Below the pieces are notes generated by a model, which was given only the letters and a program-made list of their open reading frames with translations, was not told the DNA's origin and searched no databases. A stretch of 64,000 nucleotides of DNA from Methylomagnum ishizawai (GTDB lineage Bacteria; Pseudomonadota; Gammaproteobacteria; Methylococcales; Methylococcaceae), in contig NZ_FXAM01000001.1 of the NCBI RefSeq assembly GCF_900155475.1, positions 669,501-733,500 of the forward strand. Reading direction: 5' to 3'. Position 1 is the first letter of the stretch. The number at the start of each line of letters is the position of its first letter. This document shows positions 26,579 through 33,832 of the stretch, one piece after another. The position numbers were made by a program, and so were the translations under genes.

Positions 26579-27109
26579 TCAAGGGTGTCCGGGCCAGACG
26601 CGCTGGAAACCGTCGCGGTTGGGCATTTTGATCGCGGCCAGGGTCCGGGCGTCGAGCGTGGCCTGTGCGCCGAGCAGGCCGTTGAGGTATAGCAGATAGG
26701 CGGTGACGGCGTAGACCTGGGAATCGTTCAGGCTACGCGGGGCGTCGATGGGCATGGCGCGGCGCACGTAGTCGAAGACCGTGGTGGCGTAGGGCCAATA
26801 GGCACCGATAGTGCGGTCGGGATGCGGACTGCCGGGCGGCGCGCCCCCGGCCAGTTCCTCGGCGCTGCCGCCCATGCCTTTAAGGCCGTGGCAACCGGCG
26901 CAGTGGCTGTCGTAGAGGGCGTGGCCCTCGGCCACCGTGCCCAGCCCGGTCGGGAGTCCGCCGCCGTCCGGGAAGATGGTGATATCCTGGGCGGCGATGT
27001 CTTGCGGGCTGGCGGGGCGGCCCAGGCGCGGGCCTTCGGGCGCGGCCTGGGCCGGGCCGGAGAGCGCCGCCATCGTCAGGAGCGCCGCCAACCGCCTAGG
27101 CGTAGACAT
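26579..27109 (-). CDS. Periplasmic monohaem cytochrome c, SoxD/SorB-like
   Basis: The 176-residue protein has a Sec signal ([22 protein letters not shown]) and one haem c site, CAGCH (about residues 69-73), with Met as likely sixth ligand in [12 protein letters not shown]. The C-terminal part is a helical extension. It begins within the last 14 bases of the SoxC-like gene, so the two are translationally coupled. SoxCD and sulfite dehydrogenases of the SorAB type pair such a cytochrome with the molybdenum subunit, and it should be the electron acceptor for it. Confidence 0.88.
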   Translation of the reverse strand: MSTPRRLAALLTMAALSGPAQAAPEGPRLGRPASPQDIAAQDITIFPDGGGLPTGLGTVAEGHALYDSHCAGCHGLKGMGGSAEELAGGAPPGSPHPDRTIGAYWPYATTVFDYVRRAMPIDAPRSLNDSQVYAVTAYLLYLNGLLGAQATLDARTLAAIKMPNRDGFQRVWPGHP

Positions 27110-28361
27110 GGCTGAGGCTCCCGTCGGCGGCCACCGCCCAGGCGACGATGGCGTTGTAGTGGAAATAGCCGTTGTGGCCCCGCGCGTCGATCAGGACCGA
27201 GCGTTCCGGTTGGACATAGCCGGTTTCGTCCACGGCCCGGCTTTTCAGCACCAAAGGCTGGCCGTTCCAGCGCCAGGGCAGGCGGAAGCGGGTAAAGCAT
27301 TGCGCTAGCACCGGCTCCTGCAACGCGGCCTCGGCCCAACTCTTGCCCCCGTCGGCGGAGACTTCCACCCGTTTGATCTTGCCGCGTCCGCTCCAGGCCA
27401 GCCCGCTGATTTGATACAGCCCCGGCCCCCGCAGCCTGTGGCCGGGCGAGGGATGGGTGATGAAGGATTTCGCCTCCATGATGAAGCTGAATTGCCGGGC
27501 GATGCCCGAGGGTTGCGGTTCGGTGTACTGGGCGGTTTCGTTGCGGGCCATGGCCGGTTCTTGCGCGGCTTGCAGGCGGCGTAGCCATTTGACGTTCAGC
27601 ACCGCTTCCCAGCCGGGCAGGATGATCCTCATGGGATAGCCGTTCTCCGGGCGCAGGCGCTCGCCGTTCTGGTAGAGGGCGACCAGGGCGTCGTCCAGGG
27701 CTTTTTCCACCGGGATGCTCATGTTCAACGCGTCGGCGTCGGCCCCTTCGGCGATCAGCCAGCGGGCCTGGGGCAGGAGTCCGGTTTCGTTCAGCAGGGT
27801 CGCCAAAGGTACGCCGGTCCATTCGCTGCATGAGGCCAACCCGTGGAAATAACCCGCCGGGGTCTGGATCGGCTCCGCGTGCCAGCCCGCGTTGCTGTTG
27901 CCGCCGCATTCGACGAAGCACAACCGCGACACCAAGGGATAGCGCAGCAAATCGTCCACGCCGAAGCTCAGGGGGTTTTTGACCAGGCCGTGGATCAGCA
28001 GGCGGTGTTGGTCCGGGTCGATGCGCGGCACGCCGTTGTGGTGGCGCTCGAAATGCAGGCCGTTGGGCGTGACGATGCCCTCCAACTTGTGCAGCGGGGT
28101 CCAGGAAATGCCGTTGCCGGGCGCGCCCGGATTGGCGGAAATCCAGCGGATGGCGTCTTTCTCGAACGGGGAAGGATGGCCGTAATTGGTGAAGGATGCC
28201 CCTGGGGTTTTCATCCAGGGCGGCGGTTCCGCGTCGGCCATGGCCTCGAATCCGGCCAAGGCGAGGCCGGTTCCCAGGCTGTGCCGCAGGAATAGGCGGC
28301 GGTCCAGCAGGCCGCCACCGGCGACTGGGATGTCGGGATCGGGGGGATGGGAGTATGGCAT
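27096..28361 (-). CDS. soxC: Sulfite oxidase-family molybdoenzyme, SoxC-like
   Basis: The 421-residue periplasmic enzyme has a Tat signal (DRRLFLRHSLGTGLALAG), a molybdopterin domain (about 70-300) with the Mo-coordinating Cys in LCFVECGGNSNAGW, and a C-terminal dimerisation domain (VEVSADGGKSWAEAAL). Family members oxidise sulfite or, as SoxC with SoxD, sulfane sulfur. No other sox genes are nearby. Start at Met 28361 leaves a plausible Tat leader; the frame opens at 28466. The cytochrome downstream is the likely electron acceptor. A sulfite dehydrogenase role is at least as likely as a true SoxC role. Confidence 0.88.
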   Translation of the reverse strand: MPYSHPPDPDIPVAGGGLLDRRLFLRHSLGTGLALAGFEAMADAEPPPWMKTPGASFTNYGHPSPFEKDAIRWISANPGAPGNGISWTPLHKLEGIVTPNGLHFERHHNGVPRIDPDQHRLLIHGLVKNPLSFGVDDLLRYPLVSRLCFVECGGNSNAGWHAEPIQTPAGYFHGLASCSEWTGVPLATLLNETGLLPQARWLIAEGADADALNMSIPVEKALDDALVALYQNGERLRPENGYPMRIILPGWEAVLNVKWLRRLQAAQEPAMARNETAQYTEPQPSGIARQFSFIMEAKSFITHPSPGHRLRGPGLYQISGLAWSGRGKIKRVEVSADGGKSWAEAALQEPVLAQCFTRFRLPWRWNGQPLVLKSRAVDETGYVQPERSVLIDARGHNGYFHYNAIVAWAVAADGSLSHVYA

Positions 28362-28540
28362 CGCGCTGCCCTGGAAGTGGGTTCGCACGGATATTAACCG
28401 ATTTTTCCGTGCCCAAGCGCGGGCGGCGGGTGGGGTTTGGGCGGAAAGGATGGCGGTACCGGCCACCCTTTCCTAAGGCGGGGGCTTTATCATCGGGATA
28501 AAGCGCGGGGACACGAAACAATTATTCGCTACAAGGAACG

Positions 28541-28781
28541 TTTTAATCCCTTCTTGATCAGGTCTTGGAGCGATGGCCAGGCCGGAGGTAACGGAGACCC
28601 AAATTAACAATGCGCTGGTCTTAATCCCTTCTTCTTCAGGTCTCGATTCGCGCAAGGGGCATGAAAAACCGAGTCAAATCCAACGGCGGTATTAATGCCT
28701 TCTTCATCAGGCCCAACGGCAAAGGTGGCGCAAACTAAATGTCCAAGCCGAAGATGGTCGTAATCCCTGCTTGATCAGGTC
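28541..28781 (+). CRISPR. Decayed CRISPR-like array, four repeats
   Basis: Four 24-base repeat cores begin at 28541, 28619, 28690 and 28758, spaced 78, 71 and 68 bp. They share the pattern TNNTAATCCCTTCTT then NATCAGGTC, with one to four changes each (for example AATGCC in the third and CCCTGC in the fourth). The sequence between cores is unique. Core and spacing resemble a CRISPR array with repeats of about 36 bp whose second half has drifted. No cas gene or AT-rich leader is visible on either side. I read it as an array relic; strand is set by the core motif only. Confidence 0.55.
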
Positions 28782-29003
28782 GTGGCTTTGACATGGTGGA
28801 GGACCGGCCCGGCCCATCCCCAACGTTGCTTGCATGACCGCCCGCTTGGAAGCGGGCCGGTGATAAGCATAACCGAGCCGGGCGGATCGGTAAATCATGA
28901 AAATCCACGGTGCCGGGTTCGGAAAATAGCGCACGGGCCACCCCGCTTCTCCATTACAATGCCCGCCGCCATCGTTTATCGCAAGATTCCGGGAGGTTCC
29001 GCC

Positions 29004-29408
29004 ATGCGTACGAAGGGGAATATCGTGTTGGGATTGTCGTCCCTGCTGGCGGTCGGCGCTTTGCCGCCTCCCGCGTTCGGCTTCGCGGTCGGCCATCATG
29101 GCGGCATCATTCTCAATTGCACCGCGCCGGTGTTCTTCGAGGAGTCGCCGCCCAAAGATGCCAAGGTGGCCGCGTTCGACCGATTTTCGTTCACCGCCTC
29201 CGACGACACCGATCCCGAAACCCTCAAGGTCTGGGTCAACGCCCAGCCCGTCGAAATCGCCATCACGCCCCAGCGCAGTGGCCGCTTGACGGTCTCGGGC
29301 AAGCTGGCGCAACCCCTCACCCAAGGCAAGGCTTGGATCAAGGCCACCGGCGTCAGCCACGATGGTTGCGACCAACTCCACACCTGGAATGTCTACATCG
29401 CCCCTTGA
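29004..29408 (+). CDS. Exported hypothetical protein, 134 aa
   Basis: Starting at Met 29004, with GGGAGG nine bases before, the product has a Sec signal (NIVLGLSSLLAVGALPPPAF) and a mature part of about 105 residues with FDRFSFTASDDTDPETLKVW and a short beta-rich end. Two Cys residues (LNCTA, DGCDQ) could form a disulphide. The text resembles an Ig-like or carboxypeptidase-regulatory-like beta sandwich, but I do not recognise a family. It is not obviously coupled to a neighbour; the next gene begins 79 bp later. Confidence 0.75.
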   Translation: MRTKGNIVLGLSSLLAVGALPPPAFGFAVGHHGGIILNCTAPVFFEESPPKDAKVAAFDRFSFTASDDTDPETLKVWVNAQPVEIAITPQRSGRLTVSGKLAQPLTQGKAWIKATGVSHDGCDQLHTWNVYIAP

Positions 29409-29487
29409 GCCGCGCTTAAAATCCATTGCGCCGAGAGGGCCGCGACCGGTCGAAGCTTTCTGGAAGGGCGGACTTCGGTTCTAGTCC

Positions 29488-30825
29488 ATGTTAATCAGGC
29501 TATTTTGGATTCCCAAAACCGGCAGGTCCGGTTTTCCAGCCGGCTTCGCCGCCGCGATCCGCCGCCACGCCCTGTGGGGGCGGGTGGCCCGTGCCGGTCT
29601 ATGCGCGGCCTTGGGTTTCCTCTTGTTGGTCTGCCTGTTGTTGGGGCTGGTGTTGCAGACCGAGCCCTTGCTCGAACTCGGCTCCCAACCCGCCCAGCGT
29701 TATTTCGCCCGGACCCGCGGCTTGATCCGGGAGACTGTCCACGCCGGCGACAACAGTGGGAAAACCCTGGTCCTCACCGCCGACGACCTGACCGCCGCCG
29801 CCAATTTCGCCATCCTCCGCAAGAAACTGGCAGGCCGCGCCGAGTGCCGCATCGAGGGCCGCCGCCTGAACCTGACCGCCAGCGTCCGTTTGCCGTTCCG
29901 CGCCTTCAAATTGTTCCTCAACCTCCGTTTGATCGCCGACGACGCCCAACCCCAGGCCATCATCAAGCGGCTGAAGCTGGGGCGGCTCAGTATCCCCGCG
30001 CCCTTGACCGGCTGGCTGTTGCGCGGCCTGCTGCATGGGACGCCGCTGGCCCGCTACAGCCGGGTCGGCGAGCGTTTGGTCGGGCAGGTCCGCATCCAGG
30101 ACGATGGCCGTCTGACCCTGGTCCTCAACTGGAACCGGGACGCCCTGGCGCAGGCCGAGGGCTTGATTACCGACCTGGCGGACAAGGAGCGGCTCCTGGC
30201 CTATCACGACAAGTTGGCGGAAGTGGTGGGCCAGCCCAACCTCAAGCGTTTCGTGCGGCTGGGCGCGTTGTTCCAGCCTTTGTTCGCGTTGGCCAAAGCC
30301 CGCTCCCAGGACGATAACGACCCGGTGGCCGAGAACCGCGCCTTGATCTTCGTGCTGGGTGCCTATGTCAATGGCCGGAATCTGGCGCTGTCGCCGTTGT
30401 CGGCCAAGCCCCTACCTCTCGGCGTGTTGCTGAACCGCCGCATCGATACCGCCCAGCACTTCATGGGTTCGGCCAGCATCGCCACGGCGGGGCATGGTAC
30501 CCTGGTCGATATGATCGGCTTGGCGAAGGAGATGAACGACACCCACGACGGCAGCGGCTTCAGTTTCATCGATCTGGCGGCGGACCAGGCCGGGGCGCTG
30601 TTCGGGATGACGGCGGTGCGTTCGGAGGAGAAGGCCCGTAGGTTCCAGGAGGTGTTGAGCCAGAGCAACGACGAGGGTTTGTTCATGCCGGCCATCCGGG
30701 ATTTGCCGGAGAACCTGAGTCCCGAGGCGTTCGCGGCGCGGTTCAAGGAGGTCGATAGCCCGGAGTTCCAGGCCATGAAAGCGGGGATCGAGGCCCGTAT
30801 CCTGGCGTGCCCGGTGTATCGGTAG
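29488..30825 (+). CDS. Hypothetical membrane-anchored protein, 445 aa
   Basis: A single hydrophobic segment at about residues 36-58 (ARAGLCAALGFLLLVCLLLG) follows an Arg-rich N-terminus, so the protein is anchored in the inner membrane with a large outer domain. That domain has KTLVLTADDLTAAANFAIL, FKLFLNLRLIADD and, later, RALIFVLGAYVNGRNLAL, and ends with helix-rich text. No catalytic motif is clear. A conserved gammaproteobacterial hypothetical family is possible. A REP-like palindrome lies across its stop codon. Confidence 0.78.
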   Translation: MLIRLFWIPKTGRSGFPAGFAAAIRRHALWGRVARAGLCAALGFLLLVCLLLGLVLQTEPLLELGSQPAQRYFARTRGLIRETVHAGDNSGKTLVLTADDLTAAANFAILRKKLAGRAECRIEGRRLNLTASVRLPFRAFKLFLNLRLIADDAQPQAIIKRLKLGRLSIPAPLTGWLLRGLLHGTPLARYSRVGERLVGQVRIQDDGRLTLVLNWNRDALAQAEGLITDLADKERLLAYHDKLAEVVGQPNLKRFVRLGALFQPLFALAKARSQDDNDPVAENRALIFVLGAYVNGRNLALSPLSAKPLPLGVLLNRRIDTAQHFMGSASIATAGHGTLVDMIGLAKEMNDTHDGSGFSFIDLAADQAGALFGMTAVRSEEKARRFQEVLSQSNDEGLFMPAIRDLPENLSPEAFAARFKEVDSPEFQAMKAGIEARILACPVYR

Positions 30826-30853
30826 CCCGGATGGAGTGGAATGGAATCCGGGC
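30824..30853. repeat. REP-like palindrome, copy 2
   Basis: AGCCCGGAT at 30824-30832 and ATCCGGGC at 30846-30853, the same arms as at 16498-16526, with a 13-base loop. It overlaps the stop codon of the gene to the left and faces the end of the convergent VTT gene, so it may end both transcripts. Confidence 0.7.
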
Positions 30854-30870
30854 CGGGAAGCGCGGCGGTC

Positions 30871-31506
30871 TCAGGCGGTTTTGCGGGCCGTCACCCACTT
30901 CACGCTGTAATTCAGCAGGAAGAACAGCACCGCCGCCAGGGCGCAATATTTCCCGAGTTCCACCAAATCGGCCTGGATCGCGCCCGCGCCCATCAGACTG
31001 GCGGTCACGCCCAGCGGCAGGAAGCCCAGGAAGCTGCCGACCCAGAAATCCCGGTGCGTCACCGGACTCCAGCCCAACAGGATATCGTTGTACAGGCCGC
31101 TGATCGGCAATTGCCGCACCAGTAGCACCGACCACCAGCCCCGGCCCACCGGCACGGTGATGGTTTTGAGCTTGGGATATTTTTGCAATAGGCGCTCCGG
31201 GGCGATCCGCCGCGCCAGCAGGAACACCCCGTAAGCGCCCAGCAGCGTGCCGAATTGGCTGAGGACGAAGCCCCAGCCGAAACCGAAGCTCCATCCCGCC
31301 AGGAAGCAGAACAACAGCCGCGGCGCCCCCAGCCCGGTCAGGACGGCGGAGGCCAGGAAGAACACCAGCGGGGCGGCCAGTCCGGTGGCGGCGAGTTGGG
31401 CTTTGACTTGGGAGCCCAGGAGCAGCCAGTCCTTGGGCAGCGCGAGCAGGAGGGCGAGGCTGGCGGCGAGGGCGAGGCAAAGTAGCAGGGCGGAAAGCAG
31501 TTTCAT
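30871..31506 (-). CDS. VTT (SNARE-associated/TVP38-like) membrane protein
   Basis: The 211-residue protein has about five hydrophobic segments. The VTT signature is clear: LFCFLAGWSFGFGWGF followed by GTLLGAYGVFLLARRIAPE, then RQLPISGLYNDILLG and GSFLGFLPL. DedA/TVP38-type proteins are implicated in lipid scrambling or undecaprenyl-phosphate handling; the exact role here is not shown. It follows the TatT-like gene by 36 bp on the same strand and closes the PhnD/TPR/VTT run. Confidence 0.85.
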   Translation of the reverse strand: MKLLSALLLCLALAASLALLLALPKDWLLLGSQVKAQLAATGLAAPLVFFLASAVLTGLGAPRLLFCFLAGWSFGFGWGFVLSQFGTLLGAYGVFLLARRIAPERLLQKYPKLKTITVPVGRGWWSVLLVRQLPISGLYNDILLGWSPVTHRDFWVGSFLGFLPLGVTASLMGAGAIQADLVELGKYCALAAVLFFLLNYSVKWVTARKTA

Positions 31507-31542
31507 GCGGGGGAGGTTCCGGGGGAATGGGGAAAGGCCATG

Positions 31543-32421
31543 CTAAGGCGCGGACACGGTGTCCGGGAATGGGTCGCGCATAGACGCAGCGTTCACGGAA
31601 AGGGTGGTGGCGGACGTGGCGAGGCCGACCACGCCGACTTCCTTGCAGACCTCGGTGAATTCCTTCTTCCAGGGTTCTTTGTTATAGCCCCAATCGCCCT
31701 CGCCCAGCAGTTTCAAGCCCAGGGCCAATTCCTTTTGCACCTGCTCGGCGATGCCGTCGCCTTCCACTTCCCACAGGGCCTGGGCGTAGAACAAATGGTT
31801 GAGCGGATGGCCGGGATATTGGTCCCGCGCCCGTTTCAGCAGGTCCAGCGCCTTGTCGCCATCGCCGATCCCGGCGGGCCAGGGCGGGGCTTTGAGATAC
31901 AACATCCCCAAAAGGCGCAAAGGACCGCCATCGTCCAGTTCCGGGCTGAGTTCCACCGCCCGTTTCATTTCGCGTTCCAGCCGGGCCAGGTTCTGCGCGG
32001 CCAGGGCCACATCGTGGCGCACCGCCAGCCCGAGGTTGGCGGCGAGGTAATAATGCACCGCGCCTTTGTTTTCCCCGCCCAGGGCCAGCGCCTTGTCGGA
32101 GAAGCGCACGCCCTCCGAAGCCAGTTTGACCTGCCGCTCGGGGTCGGTTTCGCGCTCGGCCAGGTGCAGGCACAGGCGGCTGCCCAGCGAGGTCCGCAAC
32201 AAGGCCGGGTCTTGGGTGTCGCGCAGGGCTTCCAGGGCGCATTCCAGCGCGGACGTGGCGCTGTGGGGACCGAGTTGGGTTTGGCGGGCGGCGAGGCTGG
32301 CGGTGGTTTCCTTGGGGCAGGCGGCGGGATGCTCGAAGCGCACTACATCGCGGTTGAGCCGGGCGCAGCCCCCGGACAGCGCCGCCAGCGCCAAGGCGGA
32401 AAACAACGATAGCGGGCGCAA
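31543..32421 (-). CDS. TatT-like TPR lipoprotein
   Basis: The 292-residue helical protein begins with a lipoprotein-type leader (FSALALAALSGGC, Cys near residue 19) and contains TPR-like helix pairs, such as GAVHYYLAANLGLAVRHD and PLRLLGMLYLKAPPWPAG. The layout and length fit TatT, the trimeric TPR partner of TRAP-type ligand uptake systems (PF16811). The gene starts four bases after the stop of a PhnD-type solute-binding protein, supporting a receptor-plus-scaffold pair. No TRAP permease is seen in the window. Confidence 0.75.
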   Translation of the reverse strand: MRPLSLFSALALAALSGGCARLNRDVVRFEHPAACPKETTASLAARQTQLGPHSATSALECALEALRDTQDPALLRTSLGSRLCLHLAERETDPERQVKLASEGVRFSDKALALGGENKGAVHYYLAANLGLAVRHDVALAAQNLARLEREMKRAVELSPELDDGGPLRLLGMLYLKAPPWPAGIGDGDKALDLLKRARDQYPGHPLNHLFYAQALWEVEGDGIAEQVQKELALGLKLLGEGDWGYNKEPWKKEFTEVCKEVGVVGLATSATTLSVNAASMRDPFPDTVSAP

Positions 32422-32425
32422 GGCG

Positions 32426-33280
32426 TTATTTCCCCTGGTTCCATAGCTCGACCATGGGCGCGATGCGGCCCTCGTCGGCGGCCACGAAGGCGTCCACGCC
32501 GAATAATTCGCAGAGTTTTTTACCCTCGTCGTCGTGGCACATGCCTTCCAGGGCCTGGGTGAAGCGGGCGCGGTCTTCCGCCGTGGTGGCCTTGCCGTCG
32601 GCCACCAAGCCCATCAGCGGGATTTCTTCCGAGGTGAACACGGCTTCCAGCGGGTTTTTCAAAGGTAGGGCGGAGAGTCCCGCGTATTGCTGTTCGTTGA
32701 GGATCACCGCGTCCAATTCGCCGCCATCGAGCGAGCGCAAGGCCCGGATGGCCTGCCGCGAGGGCTTGAGGTCGAAATCCTGCAAGGGTTGTTGTCCGGC
32801 CAACACGATCTTGCCGATGAAATCGGGTTCTTCCAGCACGGTGCCGCCCAGGGATTTGCCTTTGAGGTCGGCCAGGGTCTTGTATTTGCCGCGCTGGACC
32901 ACGACCCGGTAGCGTTCGGTGGTCGCGCCCTTGATCCTGGGCTGGACCAGGGGAATCAGGTGGTGGTCGGCCTGCGATTCCAGGAACAGGCCCAGCGAAG
33001 TGATCATGAAGCCGGGATGCTTGTCGGCCAAGAGTTGGCGGCATTCGGCGGCCTTGGCGGTGAAGACCGAACTCAGGCTGTTGGCGGGCCAGTGGCCGAC
33101 CCGTTCCACCACCCGCAGCATGGAGGCCATGGCGGCGTTGGCGTCGTTCTCGTTGACCGGCCCGCCGGGATAGCAGACCAGGATGGGAGCTTTGGTCGCG
33201 GCGGATTCGGCGGCGGCCACGAGACAGGGAGCCAGCAAACCGGCCAGGAGGGCGGCGATACGGTGGGTTTTGCGCGTCAT
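32426..33280 (-). CDS. PhnD-like periplasmic solute-binding protein
   Basis: From Met 33280 the 284-residue protein has a Sec signal (RIAALLAGLLAPCLVAAAES) and a type II periplasmic-binding fold of the PhnD group: KTLADLKGKSLGGTVLEEP, LDGGELDAVILNEQQYAGL and the C-terminal FTQALEGMCHDDEGKKL. PhnD relatives bind phosphonate, phosphite or other small oxyanions. The frame opens earlier, at 33562, but that part is not coding-like. Two Cys residues near the C-terminus may form a disulphide. It leads the operon with the TPR lipoprotein and VTT protein; no ABC permease is present. Confidence 0.82.
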   Translation of the reverse strand: MTRKTHRIAALLAGLLAPCLVAAAESAATKAPILVCYPGGPVNENDANAAMASMLRVVERVGHWPANSLSSVFTAKAAECRQLLADKHPGFMITSLGLFLESQADHHLIPLVQPRIKGATTERYRVVVQRGKYKTLADLKGKSLGGTVLEEPDFIGKIVLAGQQPLQDFDLKPSRQAIRALRSLDGGELDAVILNEQQYAGLSALPLKNPLEAVFTSEEIPLMGLVADGKATTAEDRARFTQALEGMCHDDEGKKLCELFGVDAFVAADEGRIAPMVELWNQGK

Positions 33281-33832
33281 GGGGGGTTCCTCTCCGGTCA
33301 TACAGGTCAAACGGACAACACTTGCGGTGGGCATGGGTCCGCGCCGCGGGGTGGCGATGGCGCGTCGGGTATTTGGGCGTGCGCGGGTGTTTGGCGCGGG
33401 GTCCGGTGGTCTAGGTCGGGATTTGCGGGGCCGGGGGGGCGGCGGATTGCCTATCACCATCGGGCGGAAGCCGTCATGGGAAATGATAAAGCGGGGTATT
33501 TTAAAGGGTAAACGTTCAAAGTCGAGGAGGGCGGCGATTTTGGCGGTTTCCAAGGTGTGCATGGGGCTTCCTGCCAGGGCGGAAGGGCGGATTGGACGGG
33601 GAGTATTCCTTGCGTCGTCCGGGGCGGTGGCGGTTCCGGCATGATAGCGGGAAACCGGCGCTTTGGGGGCGGGGACGGGCGCCGGGTTCCATAGGTTGAA
33701 TTGCGGGGGGAGGTGGAGCGGGCCGCGACACTGCTGCCGGGCTGGTTATTTGTAGGGTGGACCCGTATTCCGCGCCCACCGGGATAGCCCGAAGCGGTGG
33801 GCATGAGTAGTGCCCACCCGACTGAAAATGCG
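33281..33832. other. Intergenic region with a repeat-like hairpin
   Basis: No supported gene lies in these 552 bp. The part near 33752-33818 reads GTAGGGTGGAC, then CGCGCCCACC and the hairpin GGTGGGCA (33796-33803) with TGCCCACC (33811-33818), like a scattered intergenic repeat. It lies 15 bp after the MMPL stop on the minus strand and could fold at the end of that transcript. The upstream promoter of the PhnD-like gene must lie in the left part; I cannot place it. Confidence 0.5.

Noticed and set aside
28801-28845. Fifth CRISPR repeat after 28800
   Set aside because: CCCAACGTTGCTTGCATGACC shares only scattered bases with the core.
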